Translations under genes and position numbers: made by a program
Assembly: GCA_022266195.1 (NCBI GenBank)
Contig: WHVY01000001.1
Coordinates: forward strand, 10,292,001 to 10,356,000
DNA length: 64,000 bases
Direction: 5' to 3'
Source of the DNA: Tetranychus cinnabarinus
Taxonomy: Eukaryota > Arthropoda > Arachnida > Trombidiformes > Tetranychidae
In this document: positions 22,895 to 34,074 of the stretch, piece by piece
How the letters are laid out: each line of letters starts with the position of its first letter
How positions within the stretch are numbered: position 1 is the first letter of the stretch
The notes under the pieces: model-generated
The model's database searches: none
Told to the model about the DNA's origin: nothing
The model's input: the letters and a program-made list of their open reading frames with translations, nothing else

Positions 22895-24247
22895 GGTTGA
22901 CTGGAGATTATATTCACAAACTTAGCAAATTATTAATTTAATTATAGTTACACTTTAAGAATAAAGAAAACAATCACATATTTAAATAAATACTTTCTTA
23001 ATTATGAGAGTCTGGCTTGATGGTTTGTTTGAAAAAACCTCAACACATGATAAGCGATTGTCAACAGGGCTAAAAACAGAGAATATTTAGTTCAAATAGA
23101 CTTATAAGCTATTTATCGTTAAACACATTTCAATTTTAATTTTTCCGGCAAACCGATTTTCGGAAATTCAGTTTCCTGATTAAAGTTATTGATAACCTTA
23201 GACTTCCTAATTTACGTATTGTTTTCAAATGCAATTAATTAATAAAATTGAGATCTGAGTAATTTAAAGAAAAAATTCTTTGGTGATAGTCTTTATTTGG
23301 TTGACAGGCATAAAACCGAAAAGGATTTAGTTACATAAGGTGAGACCAATTCATTAAGTAAATGAAATTGATTCTGGGACGCAATCAAAATATTATGTGT
23401 TTCTTTCATATCACGTTTCTTCGAGAATTAATTTTACAGAAATTAGAAGCTAAAAAATTAGCTCACAGTGTTCGCAAAAAGAAATATCATTATGCAGGTG
23501 ATTGTTCCTAATAACCATTCTGATGAAATAAATAGCATAAAATCAATTTTTCCAAGCCAGGTTGGAATTCATGATACGAAGGTACAATAAATTCAGTGGA
23601 GTGTTCAATGGGATTTTTATGAGACTAGGTTTGTCATTTTGATCCTGTAATCATTACCGGCAACTTTTGTCTTGCGTATAAATTAATGTTTGTCAGAGTC
23701 GATCGACCGAGTGGGTTAATCTGACCACAATAATGCAGAGATGAAAAAGGTTGCATTTCATAAATCGGTATCGATCATGGGAGATTATAAATGAACACAA
23801 ACATTAAAAATAATTGTGTTATTGAGCAGAGAAAAAAAAGAGAGAAGGAGGGTGAGCAAGATTTCATCGATTAGACGAAAATAACACCAAAGTAGAGGTG
23901 TGAAATTATGCTTTGTTTCGTTGGTGCACAAATACAATTCAACAATTAAATGGATTCAATGAAGACAGAAGAATGAGCCAAGGCGAGAAGATAATAAAAG
24001 TCCTTGACAGGGTGTATTGATCAGCAGAGTCCATATGATTTATGGAAAAATTTTCTTTTGAATAGTTCTATGGCCCGAGAGATGGATGAAAAAATGCAAA
24101 AGAATGGCGATGCAGCTCCCATCAGTAAAAGTCAACAGTTTTCCGGCATGTTTTTCCTTTCCAGTTTTTATCAGATCAACCACAATTTACAGCAATTTAT
24201 ATTTTTCAAAATTTCTTGTTGTCAATCTCAGCTTTTTTCCTTGAATG
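22895..24247. other. Intergenic between DHX8 and the galactosyltransferase
   Basis: Holds the DHX8 5' flank and the 3' flank of the galactosyltransferase. A 90-codon plus-strand frame at 24004..24276 overlaps that gene's end and lacks protein-like composition. Confidence 0.5.
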
Positions 24248-25270
24248 TCAATTACGTTGGATTAACGACCAAATAGTATTAAACTGTTTAGACGAGCAAT
24301 CATAGATTACTATAGCATTTGCAACCTTTTCTTGGAAATTTCGCTCACTAAGTTGAGAGCAGAATAAAAATTGTGGATTATCAATTACATCGATGCCGAT
24401 TTCACGGGCCAGCAAAGTTATGTACACATCTTCTAAGAAATATAGATCTTTTCGTGAGGTCAATTTAGCATGGTTAACTAAAAGTATCACAGCAGCTCGA
24501 GTCATAACGTACATGGGGCCAGCAGGGTATGGAGGATAACGATCGAGGTAATCTAATTTGAAATGCTGCTCAGGAGGCATACAATGTTGTTGTCTCCACC
24601 AAACAAAACAAGGAGCATTCGATTTAAGGAGATGTCCAATAATGGCATGTGAATTTGAAAAAGTAGCTAAGTTAGAAACCAAATTGTCAACGTTGATAAC
24701 AGCATCATCGTCCACTTTAATATAGTACTTGGCATGACTACAATAATTTTTGTACCATGAAAGACTAGCAATTGTCTTTAAAGTTAAATTTCTCCAATCA
24801 TCGACAAAACTTAATTGGACGATATCTTGATATATCTCATTCTCCATTAAAATTTCTGTGCTATCACCATGAATCACTGAAGATCCCAATGAGAATACGA
24901 CTTTCATTCCTACCGCCATAGCATCTTTCATCCATGTTGCTCGTATTTGATCTCGACGCTTTTTTGATCGTACACTTGAAATTACCATAATAAATGCCAA
25001 AGGCTTAGAATTTTCACAAAGATGCGGTTTGTTGATGATATATTGATCGGTTAAGTTAATAAGTTCACGGTCAATGAATGCTTTCGGCGAACATCGAGGA
25101 CACCAACGCCCAGTTCGACTGTAGACGAATACTTCCTTGAATGCAGTATCAAACCAGGTTAAATTGTAGACCAAAAGGAATGCAATAACAAAAGTAAAAC
25201 ACGTTTGATAGTATTTTAATCTTGGCGGTGAAGATTTCAAACCTTTTAGGTATCGCAATAAAACAAACAT
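24248..25270 (-). CDS. Beta-1,3-galactosyltransferase family (GT31) enzyme
   Basis: Single-exon, 340 aa, a type II Golgi protein: short cytosolic start and one membrane anchor at about 23-36, then a luminal catalytic domain. GT31 signatures in order: the IRATWM region (109-114), metal-binding DDD at 187-189 (KVDDDAVI), YPPYPAGPMYVM (245-256), and EDV at 280-282 (LEDVYI). Luminal Asn-X-Ser/Thr sites include NLT at 72 and 161. The family transfers galactose (or GlcNAc/GalNAc) from a UDP-sugar in beta-1,3 linkage to glycoprotein or glycolipid acceptors. The acceptor cannot be read from sequence; B3GALT and brainiac-like enzymes are the candidates. Length is typical. The ATG chosen gives the normal short cytosolic tail. 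Confidence 0.9.
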   Translation of the reverse strand: MFVLLRYLKGLKSSPPRLKYYQTCFTFVIAFLLVYNLTWFDTAFKEVFVYSRTGRWCPRCSPKAFIDRELINLTDQYIINKPHLCENSKPLAFIMVISSVRSKKRRDQIRATWMKDAMAVGMKVVFSLGSSVIHGDSTEILMENEIYQDIVQLSFVDDWRNLTLKTIASLSWYKNYCSHAKYYIKVDDDAVINVDNLVSNLATFSNSHAIIGHLLKSNAPCFVWWRQQHCMPPEQHFKLDYLDRYPPYPAGPMYVMTRAAVILLVNHAKLTSRKDLYFLEDVYITLLAREIGIDVIDNPQFLFCSQLSERNFQEKVANAIVIYDCSSKQFNTIWSLIQRN

Positions 25271-26065
25271 ATTAAGAATTCATTAAATATAAATAATTTT
25301 TTTGTTGAAATCAAACTGAGAATCCAATGAATGTGATGAATCAACTCCCGGATTGTTCAACGATGTTGTTTCCATTCAAGAATAAAATAGAAGACAAAGA
25401 TGATTTTGGTAATGGTGGTTAATATTATGGTGGCGGATTTTAAGATGAACAGTATTTAAAAGATTGAAAGATGCATAGGAGACATTTCGATCAGCAAAAC
25501 AATTACAAGATAGGATAAAGAGAAAATCTATCCGCGATGAGATTCAAATTAATTTGGTCGTTGAGATTGCAGTTGATTTATAGTCGGAAAATTTGAGAGA
25601 TTGCTAAGCACACATTATCCAGCCCAACTTTCTGTTTTAAACGCAGGAAAAGGGTCATCAGGATTAGGGTTGAGAAAACATTGGAAGAATAAGAGTAAAA
25701 AAATATTGACAGACATTTATCCCATCACCAAGCAAAATTGGTAATGAGTTGATTTAATGACAATCCTGCTTTTACATAGCGACTGGTTGACTGATTACAA
25801 GTAATAGAATCAAACTAAATGACTTGTTGAAAAGAAGAGAATAGTCATGAAACTGAAAGCATTGAAATCACTTCTTGTAATGAGGAAAATACAGGCTGGC
25901 TCAAAGGTGAGAAAGTAGTAAAGAGGAGAAGAGAGGGAATAAAGAAAGAGAAAGAGAAAGAGGAGAAAAAAGAAGGAGAAAGCATAAAGGGAAAGAGACA
26001 GAAAGAATGAAATGAAAAATTTTTCATGGTGTGTTTCCTTTTTGTTGCTCCTGTGTCCAAAAGTA
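25271..26065. other. Intergenic with a polypurine tract
   Basis: Includes a GA-rich run (about 25915-26010, almost all purine on the plus strand). No gene seen. Confidence 0.5.
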
Positions 26066-26428
26066 TTAATTGAGGAAAACTCTCTTCATTAATAATTTTT
26101 TATCTGTTTTGGCCACAAAACTCATATCTTTTTGATCAAAGATTACATTGGTACCCAAGGTATGTTGATATTGTCCACGGAAAAAACAATTATCAATTTG
26201 GAGTACAGGTTCGCTTGTTTCAACGCCAATGAATTTGGCTGAGGCAAGTTTATCTTTCATGGCAAGGCGATCAATTAAACCGGTAAACTCGACCACAAAG
26301 TATTTCTCCTCACTCTTATTTACATTACCGGGGACATTGCTATTAATAAAATTATTGTTGTTGCAGTTTTCACAGGCAGTTTCATTACCATTATTGTTCA
26401 TATTGGATTCAGGCAACTCACTTTCCAT
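26066..26428 (-). CDS. GTF3C6: Transcription factor IIIC subunit 6 (GTF3C6, TFIIIC35)
   Basis: A 120-aa single exon. The first 40 residues are Asn-rich and probably disordered. Residues 42-118 form the small beta-barrel typical of this subunit: YFVVEFTGLID, then a stretch matching the family pattern of an Ile/Val-Gly turn followed by PVLQIDN and FFRGQYQHTLGTNVIF, then a conserved final strand (KLLMKRVFL). The protein belongs to TFIIIC, which binds internal promoters of tRNA genes and recruits TFIIIB for RNA polymerase III. Animal orthologues are somewhat longer (about 200 aa), mainly in an acidic C-terminal tail lacking here. Identity rests on remembered family pattern, hence not full confidence. 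Confidence 0.8.
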   Translation of the reverse strand: MESELPESNMNNNGNETACENCNNNNFINSNVPGNVNKSEEKYFVVEFTGLIDRLAMKDKLASAKFIGVETSEPVLQIDNCFFRGQYQHTLGTNVIFDQKDMSFVAKTDKKLLMKRVFLN

Positions 26429-27221
26429 AATTATTTATAGTATACACAAATGAAATAAGTTATGCACAAGTAATCAATGAAAAAGATTCACGTGAATATT
26501 AAAAAGACAAACTAGCATAAGATGTATACATATTTCATGTGTATAGATTTTCCAGGATCAACAGTGAACGCAATAAACAGATCAAGATGTAAACAATCAC
26601 CAGTAATAATGATAATAGTAAGTAAAACTGGAGTGATAAATGATGAACTTGGAATGGTAAACAAATGAGAAAACTGTTGGTAAATATGTGTTCAAGTAGC
26701 AACTGAAAACAATGGCGCCTCAATAAAAATCTTCACATTGCAATGGAAGACTGAATCATTGAATTTTGTCAGGTTGACTCAATTTTAAGCTGCTTTTATA
26801 AATTAAACTGATTAGTTATTGACTAAAAGTCTTAACTTGTGACTAATCTGTATCCGGTCTAACAAAAAAATTGATTTTCCTTATTTAATGGTCAATCAAT
26901 GTTTCATATTTCAATCGATTTGATATTTTCAAGAATCTTTTAATGCAACTTTAGATTTTATTTTTAATTTTTTAAAACATATTTCAATCCAAATTACAAA
27001 TTTCACATTAATCTTAGCATGAACCCAATAATTCATTAGAATATGATTTTCAATTTGGTTGTTTAAAATCTACAACTTAAACGATTTCATTTTTGGCATA
27101 ATGTTATTGACCCATGCTTTCTACATTTACATGATTGAATTCAAAACAAAGCATATTTTAGGGTATCTAGTGTATTTAATTGAAACATTTGTGTCGAATA
27201 GTGTAATTTCAAGAGTTAATA
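26429..27221. other. Intergenic, no gene seen
   Basis: AT-rich. Carries the 5' flank of GTF3C6 and the 3' flank of the next minus-strand gene. Confidence 0.5.
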
Positions 27222-27986
27222 TCAACCCTTTAATGCTAATTGAGCTTCCTCTGCTTGCGCTGCTTGTGCTGCTAACCGAGCCTCCTCAGCTTGTGCTCTC
27301 AACAGAGCTTCTTCGGCTTGACGAGCCACAGTCCAATTAAAAAAGGCAATCTTACAATGTTCAACAACACATTTGAACGAACAATATTCATTATCCCATT
27401 CAGTGTGGGCAACAGGAGAGTTACAACAGCCAATACGTATACATTTGGCTTCTATTTTATCGTCCGATTTTCCGTTAACTGAGCCAATAGGTTCAACACA
27501 TGTATCCACATTTTTCGATATATCTTGAGTTTCTTTTACTTCATTATTCTCGACGATTTCCATTGGGCTTGTCTTAACGGGATCGAGAACTTTGACATCT
27601 GAACTGATCTTGACATCTTTTTCGTCTTTGATTGGGTCACTTGTATTTACGGTTGACTGTTGAGGCCCTGGAATGATATCTTTTTTGTTAACATCTTTCT
27701 TATCTTCATCCGGTTTGATTGTTTTTTTCACATTATTCTCAGTTTTTAGTGATGCGGCAGTTTGCTTCGTGTTGTTTTTGCGTCTAGGTCGCCTCTTTTT
27801 AATACTTTTTACTTTAGCGTCGTTATTTGGTTGTGAATCATCTGATTCATCTGTAGTAGATATTTCATAAACAGAGTCGGACTCATCTTTTGGTTCAACT
27901 TCCTTTTTATTGGTTCTTCCAGCGAAATATGGATTCCGAAAAGATCCTTTATCAGGAATATTCCACAGTTCAGTCATAATATACAC
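27222..27986 (-). CDS. Nuclear protein with TOX-type C-terminal Cys/His motif
   Basis: A 254-aa single exon. The first ATG gives MYIMTELWNIPDK; the in-frame ATG three codons later (MTELWNIPDK) is an equally good start. Residues 25-180 are Lys/Asp/Glu/Ser-rich and disordered, with a basic nuclear-localisation-like cluster at 61-71 (SIKKRRPRRK). Residues 182-216 hold a compact C-x4-CC-x13-C-x3-C-x3-HC pattern containing EWDNEYCS and CVVEHCK, closely matching the conserved C-terminal segment of TOX4-like proteins. It ends in an Ala/Glu/Gln-rich helix (AEEARLAAQAAQ type). The HMG box of vertebrate TOX proteins is absent. Probably a chromatin or transcription-associated protein; the exact orthologue is uncertain. 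Confidence 0.7.
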   Translation of the reverse strand: MYIMTELWNIPDKGSFRNPYFAGRTNKKEVEPKDESDSVYEISTTDESDDSQPNNDAKVKSIKKRRPRRKNNTKQTAASLKTENNVKKTIKPDEDKKDVNKKDIIPGPQQSTVNTSDPIKDEKDVKISSDVKVLDPVKTSPMEIVENNEVKETQDISKNVDTCVEPIGSVNGKSDDKIEAKCIRIGCCNSPVAHTEWDNEYCSFKCVVEHCKIAFFNWTVARQAEEALLRAQAEEARLAAQAAQAEEAQLALKG

Positions 27987-29689
27987 AAATCTACAAGCAA
28001 TTAATCAAAAACTTAAGAATCAGTAAAATGTATTGAAAAAAAATTGAAATAAAGATGGGCGATATTATCAGTATTTACAATAGTCTAAGATATTTTTACA
28101 GCTCGATATTTATTGATATTTTTAATCGATAAACCGAATGACGAATGCAGCCTTTTCCGCCGTCAAGCTGCAATTTTAGCTGCTTAAGTTAAAACTTCAG
28201 GTAATACATTAAACATGGTCATGTCTCATCAGAACATAAGAATATAACACAAACTATGTTAATAATAAGAGCTTCAATGTTGTTATGGTACTTTTGAGTA
28301 CAGTAATGATATCTTCAACAAACCAATATTATTCGATACTCTTCTCGATAGTATCGAACATTTGATTTTATTTTCAAACATTTTGATTTAAAACTTATAA
28401 TAAAGATCTGAGTGATTAAAAGATAACTTGAACAAATAGTTCATTAATTTTTGCTAAAAGACTTTTCTTTGAAAAGCTAATTATACACAATAAAGTTGTA
28501 TCGTTTGATGAAAGTAAAAGATTACAAAATATACAGCTTTCAAAATTGGCGCTTTCCAGGGAACTGTAAAAAAAGGCTTACGATACTATCGATGAATAAA
28601 ATTAGCTCATTTTATTAAAATTGTTAACTTACTAATGGTGAGTCCTAATTAATCCAGATTAGTAAATATTGCTATAATATTTTAATCTACTTTAGTCAAA
28701 GTAATGTTTTTTTTGGCATTTCTGACAATTTGACAACGTATTTGATCAATAATTATTGTATTTCCTTTGTTTTTATTCGTTAAAGATGGTAAAAAGTTGG
28801 AGCGTCAACAAAATTTTAAGATTTACTGTTTATCGTGTTCACGGATCCTATTTGACTCCACACCAACCCACACCAAACGGTAAAACATAGAAAAGGAAAA
28901 TATTGAACAATGAAAAGATGTAATAAAGATAAAGAAAATTACGTTCTGTAACATAGTTCCAGTACCAGTTCGAATTTTTGATTGAGCTATTCAAACGGTA
29001 GTAGCGAAGGATGGTGTGAAAAAAATTAACGAGTTAAAGTGTGGTTCGTAATGGTGCAGATTCAAGTAGGACCCATATTCAGCCGCTCAGCCACAATGGT
29101 GGTACTGAATTAATAGATTATTTTGAGATTTCATTCTCACTCGATGTATTAAAAAACAAAGTTTGGATATTTTCCTCCTTAAACTGAATGCAATAATCAA
29201 AATACACATCTGGACCTCAAGTTATTTCTGCGAAAATTGATGATGTTTCAGTCTTCACAGTAAACAATTGTTATTGAAAAGGTCAAATTGCCACTGGGAT
29301 AAAGATGCGATAGTGTGATAAAATATCAAACGGAAAATTTTTCAACTTTTCAGCAACCAGAATAGTAATGATGTTAGGTCAATTCGGACAGTATTAGCTT
29401 TTTACTTATTGTGCCAAAACAACTATATTTAGTTGAAAAGAAAAGATAATGTTTAAATTATTTCATACGGATTGCTGATATGTATAATAGGTTCAGCAAA
29501 TGAATGATTTGTAATATTTGAAAGAGTTGATTAGTGATTAACCAATATTTTGGTAATGAGTTTATATTAGAGCGTATTGAATTTACAAATCTTTTATTGA
29601 TCAACAAGAGGTAAATGCAGACGAATCTGCCTTGAAAACATAAATTGCTAATCAATCCGACTAATCAAGGAATGTATACGTTTAAATGT
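27987..29689. other. Intergenic, no gene seen
   Basis: AT-rich, with several short CGATAGTATCG-type palindromic pieces (about 28336-28360 and 28580-28595). No coding or RNA gene supported. Confidence 0.5.
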
Positions 29690-30512
29690 TTATGATGATT
29701 GTTCTTCAACACCATTACAAACATAGTCCAATGCCTTTTCAATTTTATGAGCATGGCTACTCTTAGCATTGACCAAGGTGTGGATCAAAGCATCAGCAAT
29801 GGCATCAGATGAGTTGGCTGAAGTCATACCTTCGAACAATTTACCGGTTGATTCGAGGTTGGCCAAAATGTCAGTGACGGCGTTCAATGGTTCAAACATA
29901 CCACCAGTCATTTTGTTCAATTGTTCAAGAGCTTTGGTAACAATCTCAAGACCTCCAATCATGTTTTTAAGCTGAGGATTGTTCATAACGTTTTCAAGGA
30001 AAGGCTCGAAGAGGGCGATTAAACCACCGAATCCAGAATGGGCGACCTTTGACAAGATGCCTTGGACCTTTTCGGTGAGCAAAGATGCCTTGGATGTGAC
30101 AAAATTGAAAGCACCGCCAACTGCTGAGAAGAAACCACGAGTTTTAATCTGTTGGTTAACCATCTTTTCAAGCTTGTTCAAGTCTGATCGGACAACATCA
30201 ATGTGACTTTGTAACATGTTTTTGGTTGATTCATCTTTTCCTGACATTTGAAGAAGGGCCAAGCCAACGGTGTCAATGGCGTCTGAAACGGCATCGACTG
30301 CGGCTTTGTTGTTCTTTTGGGAAGCTTCGACCAACAAGTCATCCAATTTGTCCAAAAGCTCGCTGTTTGATGAACATCCAACATAAGCTGTAAGGTAAAG
30401 TAAAAACGATTAGAAATTAGAAAGATATAATATATAATCAGAAGTGGATATAAATTAAGATTAACTTACCAGTTGAGACGAGAAGAGCTATCACGATTAA
30501 AAATGACTTCAT
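29690..30512 (-). CDS. Putative secreted helical protein, type Q (block B copy)
   Basis: Two exons: 30470..30512 and 29690..30387, phase 1, intron 82 nt; 246 aa, the same exon lengths (43 and 698 nt) as the block A copy. Signal peptide and mature start (GCSSNSELLDKLDD) are unchanged. The first 75 residues of the helical body differ at only a few positions, while the middle and end diverge. Near the centre it has one extra residue (RGFFSAVGG against RAFSVGG), balanced by a shorter tail (VEEQSS against LADVEKSA). Both cysteines are conserved. Frame and splice sites are intact, so it should be expressed. Function unknown. Confidence 0.85.
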
Positions 30513-31240
30513 TTTACAATATTGATTACTGGTGCAATCTTGATTTGTTTGTATTCTGGACTTAATGCCAACAATAATAAGCTTTTCACTTGATAATCAA
30601 CCCATATTTTATACTGAAATCGAGAGAATTATTTGCGTGATTTTAGTTCGCATTTTCACCTGTTTTGCCTGGATGAATTTGACGATGAGCGTCGATTCCT
30701 TCAATCAAATTGATGAGTTGCAATGAGCCTGGAAACTACTAAACAAAATCAGATCAAATTATCATTATTTGAGATCATTTAAGCAAATTTTGACAATTTG
30801 TCATGACAATGAACCATTATCTTGTCCAACGTATTTCAATTCGCATGATGAATGACGTCTTTAACAAATTCCTTTTAACATTCTATCTACATAGCAGAAA
30901 TTTTAGCTCAAGTATTAACACATTTCGCTAAATTATTGTTTCTAATTAGCCAAGGAATAAAAACCAATCTCAAGATGTTTTATTAATTGAACACAAATAC
31001 ATTGTTATTCCATCAATCCCGTGATATTATTTTGACATTAAAATTATTAGATTGACAGACCAGACGGGCTATAGATTTGCAAACTGGAGAGATTTACGTA
31101 GTTTATGCGATTTGCAAAATAAAGTTCAGTTTCATAGTTTTGCAAACAATATAAATATGATCAGATGCTCTTGATTTTATTTTAATTGGTGTTTAAACAT
31201 TGTCACTTTAGATCCATCGAGTAAAGCTTGAACAGAAATC
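30513..31240. promoter_or_regulatory. Bidirectional promoter region of the P'/Q' pair (block B)
   Basis: A 728-bp gap between divergent starts, homologous to 6886-7590. TATA elements are retained at about 30605-30613 (facing Q') and 31148-31158 (facing P'). Confidence 0.6.
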
Positions 31241-32137
31241 ATGAAAGTTACAATTACCATCATCACTGTCGTTGCTTTTGCAACATTGACCAGCGCAGGT
31301 AAGTCAAGTCTCACTCAAGTCTAATTAATTGTAAACTGATCTTTAAAGCAATTGCAATTGAGATCTATTTTTCAATTATCCTGTCATGATTTATGTCTAA
31401 TCTTTTTTCACTTTCCTTTCTCGACTGAAGCATCAAATGAATTTGAACGACGTCTTTCAAGTTTACAATCAACCCTTTCCTCAGCTTGGGAAAAGGCCTC
31501 TAACAATGGAAATGCAGGAAAATTGATCAACCAAGCTCTTAAGACTCTCAAGACCGCTTCCTTGGCTGGTGAATCTGATGCTGCTAAAAAAGCTATCGCT
31601 CGAATTGAAAGACTCGTCCCTTCTCTCGATAACTTGATCAACAATGGTCCTTCTACTAGAGCAAGCTTAGTCTCAACTATGACTTCTTTGGTTGGTGAAC
31701 GAAAAGAACTTCTTACTTCTCTCTTAGACCAAACTTCAAAGCAGATGGACAAAGAAGGTAACGGACCTTGGTCAGCTATCCTCAAGGTTGCTACCGACAC
31801 TGTCAGAGACCATGTTTTGAAAAATGAAAATATCCGAAACATGACTAACAAAGCAGCTGATGCTTTGGACATGATTGAAGACGCTGTTGCACTTCTCAAC
31901 AACTTCTCTGGTGGTTTACATCCAACATTAAACATGGTTGCCAGTGCCATTGAAACTTTAGATGCTGCTTCAGACACTCTTCTTGACCGTGAAAAGGACG
32001 ATGACTCCAAGAACATCATTGTTTCAAAGGTTATCGCTATGCTTTACAAGTTGAAAAACACTCAAAACCAGGCTTCTTTTGATGCTATCAACAAGGTATG
32101 CGCCAAATTACATACCGCTCAAGATAAATCAAATTAA
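31241..32137 (+). CDS. Putative secreted helical protein, type P (block B copy)
   Basis: Two exons: 31241..31298 and 31431..32137, phase 1, intron 132 nt; 254 aa, exon lengths equal to the block A copy. The signal peptide is identical. By eye about 26 of 235 mature residues differ. More than half of these changes fall in one stretch of about 55 residues around DQTSKQMDKEGNGPW, whereas the first 100 mature residues carry three or four. The single C-terminal Cys is kept. Frame and splice sites are intact, so both P copies appear functional. Role unknown; secretion is inferred from the signal peptide. Confidence 0.85.
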
Positions 32138-32545
32138 TTCAAGATTAATTGATTCAACACCTATCATAATAATTACAATAAAAGTGATTCGTTAGTTACA
32201 TCACGTTGCAATTTCTTAACTTACCTTATGATGATGTTAAACATGTAAAATGTATATCGCCAATATTAAGCATTTTTGCATCTATTATTGGTTTGTCAAT
32301 AGATGACAATCAAAATTAACTTTCAGTTAATAATTACATCGTATATATATTCATTAATATCTATTATGAATTATCATTATTCACTCGGAACACACACAGA
32401 AAAAAAACTCGACTCATTTTAGGTCCAGAGAAATTAATTTATAGAGATAACAAATGAGCTAAATAAAAACAAAAGTAGCAAAAAAGCTGGAAAATCCTTG
32501 TTGGTAAATTAATTGACCATATCATATCCATTGTTTTCGTGGAAT

Positions 32546-32892
32546 CATAAAAACAACTTAATCAAGGATGAAGACCAAAAGAATAGGGAAAATTGCCTAT
32601 GATTAAAATTTTTTTTGAATAATATTTTCTAATGTATTTTCATACGCTGATTCCATAAATCAAATTCATTTTTCGATCAGACTTATACTTTTTTAGATAT
32701 CAAAGAAAAATAACTAGAATATTGTAGAAACGATAGAGTTCAAGTAGAAGTTTGTTCCGACCTAAAACAAAAGGGAATGTACTTATTTTTATATGCTTAA
32801 TCTTGACCTATCATTAGAATCGAATATTTTGATGAGCTGGATAGATCACATGCATTTTGACACTCGTTTCGGCACAAAATCCTTAACCTAGT
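32546..32892. other. Unique sequence between block B and tandem repeats
   Basis: AT-rich, nothing recognised. Confidence 0.45.
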
Positions 32893-33292
32893 CTTTATCC
32901 AAGATAAGATAAGAATTTTCATGTGTGTTTTTTAATAAAGAATTCATATATAACATTCTGATACAAAATTTTGAAGCGCTGCATGATTCTATCTCAGTTT
33001 ATTCGAGTTTCCCATTAACAACTCTGTTATCAGTTTTTTATCCAAGATAAGATAAGAATTTTCATGTGTGTTTTTTAATGGAGAATTCATATATAACATT
33101 CTGATATAATATTTTGAAGCGCTGCATGATTCTATCTCAGTTTATTCGAGTGTATTATTTACACCTTTGGTATCAGTTTTTTATCCAAGATAAGATAAGA
33201 ATTTTCATGTGTATTTTTTCATGGAGAATTCATATATAACATTCTGATATAACATTTTGAAGCGCTGCATGATTCTATCTCAGTTTATTTCA
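32893..33292. repeat. Tandem repeat, three copies of about 143 bp
   Basis: Units start at 32893, 33038 and 33180 (periods 145 and 142), each opening TTTATCCAAGATAAGATAAG and closing GATTCTATCTCAGTTTATT. The core of each unit is nearly identical and only the joining 25-30 bp vary. The array runs into a short TCAGTCTTTCAATTTCATT repeat (three copies, to about 33350) directly upstream of the ORF at 33385. Confidence 0.9.
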
Positions 33293-33384
33293 GTCTTTCA
33301 ATTTCATTTCAGTCTTTCAATTTCATTTCAGTCATTCAATTTAATTTCAATTGCAATTTGTTTCGATTCTAATACAATCTTACA

Positions 33385-33789
33385 ATGATGGAAGAGGAAA
33401 AAACAAATAAAAAGAAGCTTTGGCGCGCCAAGCAGAGAGAAAAGAAAAAGGAGAGAGATAGAGAATATAAAGCAAACTTGCTTGAAAAAGGCGAAGCGGA
33501 TCCCTATTTCGCTAAAAATATGGAGCGAAAAGCTCGAAAAGAAAAAAACAGAGCAGCAAAAAAAGTTTAAAGAAAGTTTAAAGATGTTTAAACAGCATTC
33601 GTCTGTTGAGGGCTACAAGGCTGAAGATACGGCATTAGGCCGAATCGCGGCTGAGTCCCTGAAAAAGAGGCTATCAGCGATTTTCAAAAGGCCCAGGAAA
33701 CCCTAGCTGTTGCTGCAACTCTGAAAGGGAAGGAAGCTGATGAGCCTGGAAGTGCCCATAGTGAACTTTTAAAACATATTTACCAATAA
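33385..33789 (+). pseudogene. Lysine-rich ORF broken by frameshifts
   Basis: The first frame (33385..33570, 61 codons) encodes a highly charged Lys/Glu/Arg helix ending RKEKNRAAKKV and a stop. A second frame (to 33706) continues protein-like text (HSSVEGYKAEDTALGRIAAE). The original frame reopens from about 33655 to a TAA at 33789 (ISDFQKAQETLAVAATLKGK). Three successive open pieces in two frames point to one longer reading frame damaged by indels. The charged coiled-coil start resembles accessory ORFs of some transposons; family not recognised. It follows the tandem array, so both may belong to one mobile element. Confidence 0.4.
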
Positions 33790-34074
33790 CTTCAATCATG
33801 GTTATTGATCTCAACCTTGAATTGTGAATCAGCTTATTTGTGCCACTTCAAAATCAAGATGAATAATCAGGATTGAAGTTATTGGTAACTTAAACTGGAG
33901 GCGAGGGTGACCAGTATAAAAAACTACCCAAGACTCACAAAAGGAACTACCTTCACGTGGTGTGAGTTGTTTTGACTGAAGTTCCCAATCGTATGGTTTG
34001 TTATTTGTTTTTCTTAGCAGAAATATGTTTAAATGCAATAATCAATCTCCCTTTCAGCTAAGATTGAAATTCAG

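Larger units (their letters stand above)
29690..32545. repeat. Block B of the inverted segmental duplication (with 5620-8415)
   Basis: Reverse-orientation copy of block A, carrying Q' (minus) and P' (plus) with the promoter gap and the flank beyond P'. A landmark outside the genes is AACAAATGAGCTAAATA at about 32448, whose complement lies near 5693-5709. The two blocks sit about 21 kb apart and enclose DHX8, GT31, GTF3C6 and the TOX-type gene. Confidence 0.9.

Noticed and set aside
24004..24276. 90-codon plus-strand frame overlapping the galactosyltransferase end
   Set aside because: Overlaps a well-supported gene on the other strand and lacks protein-like composition.
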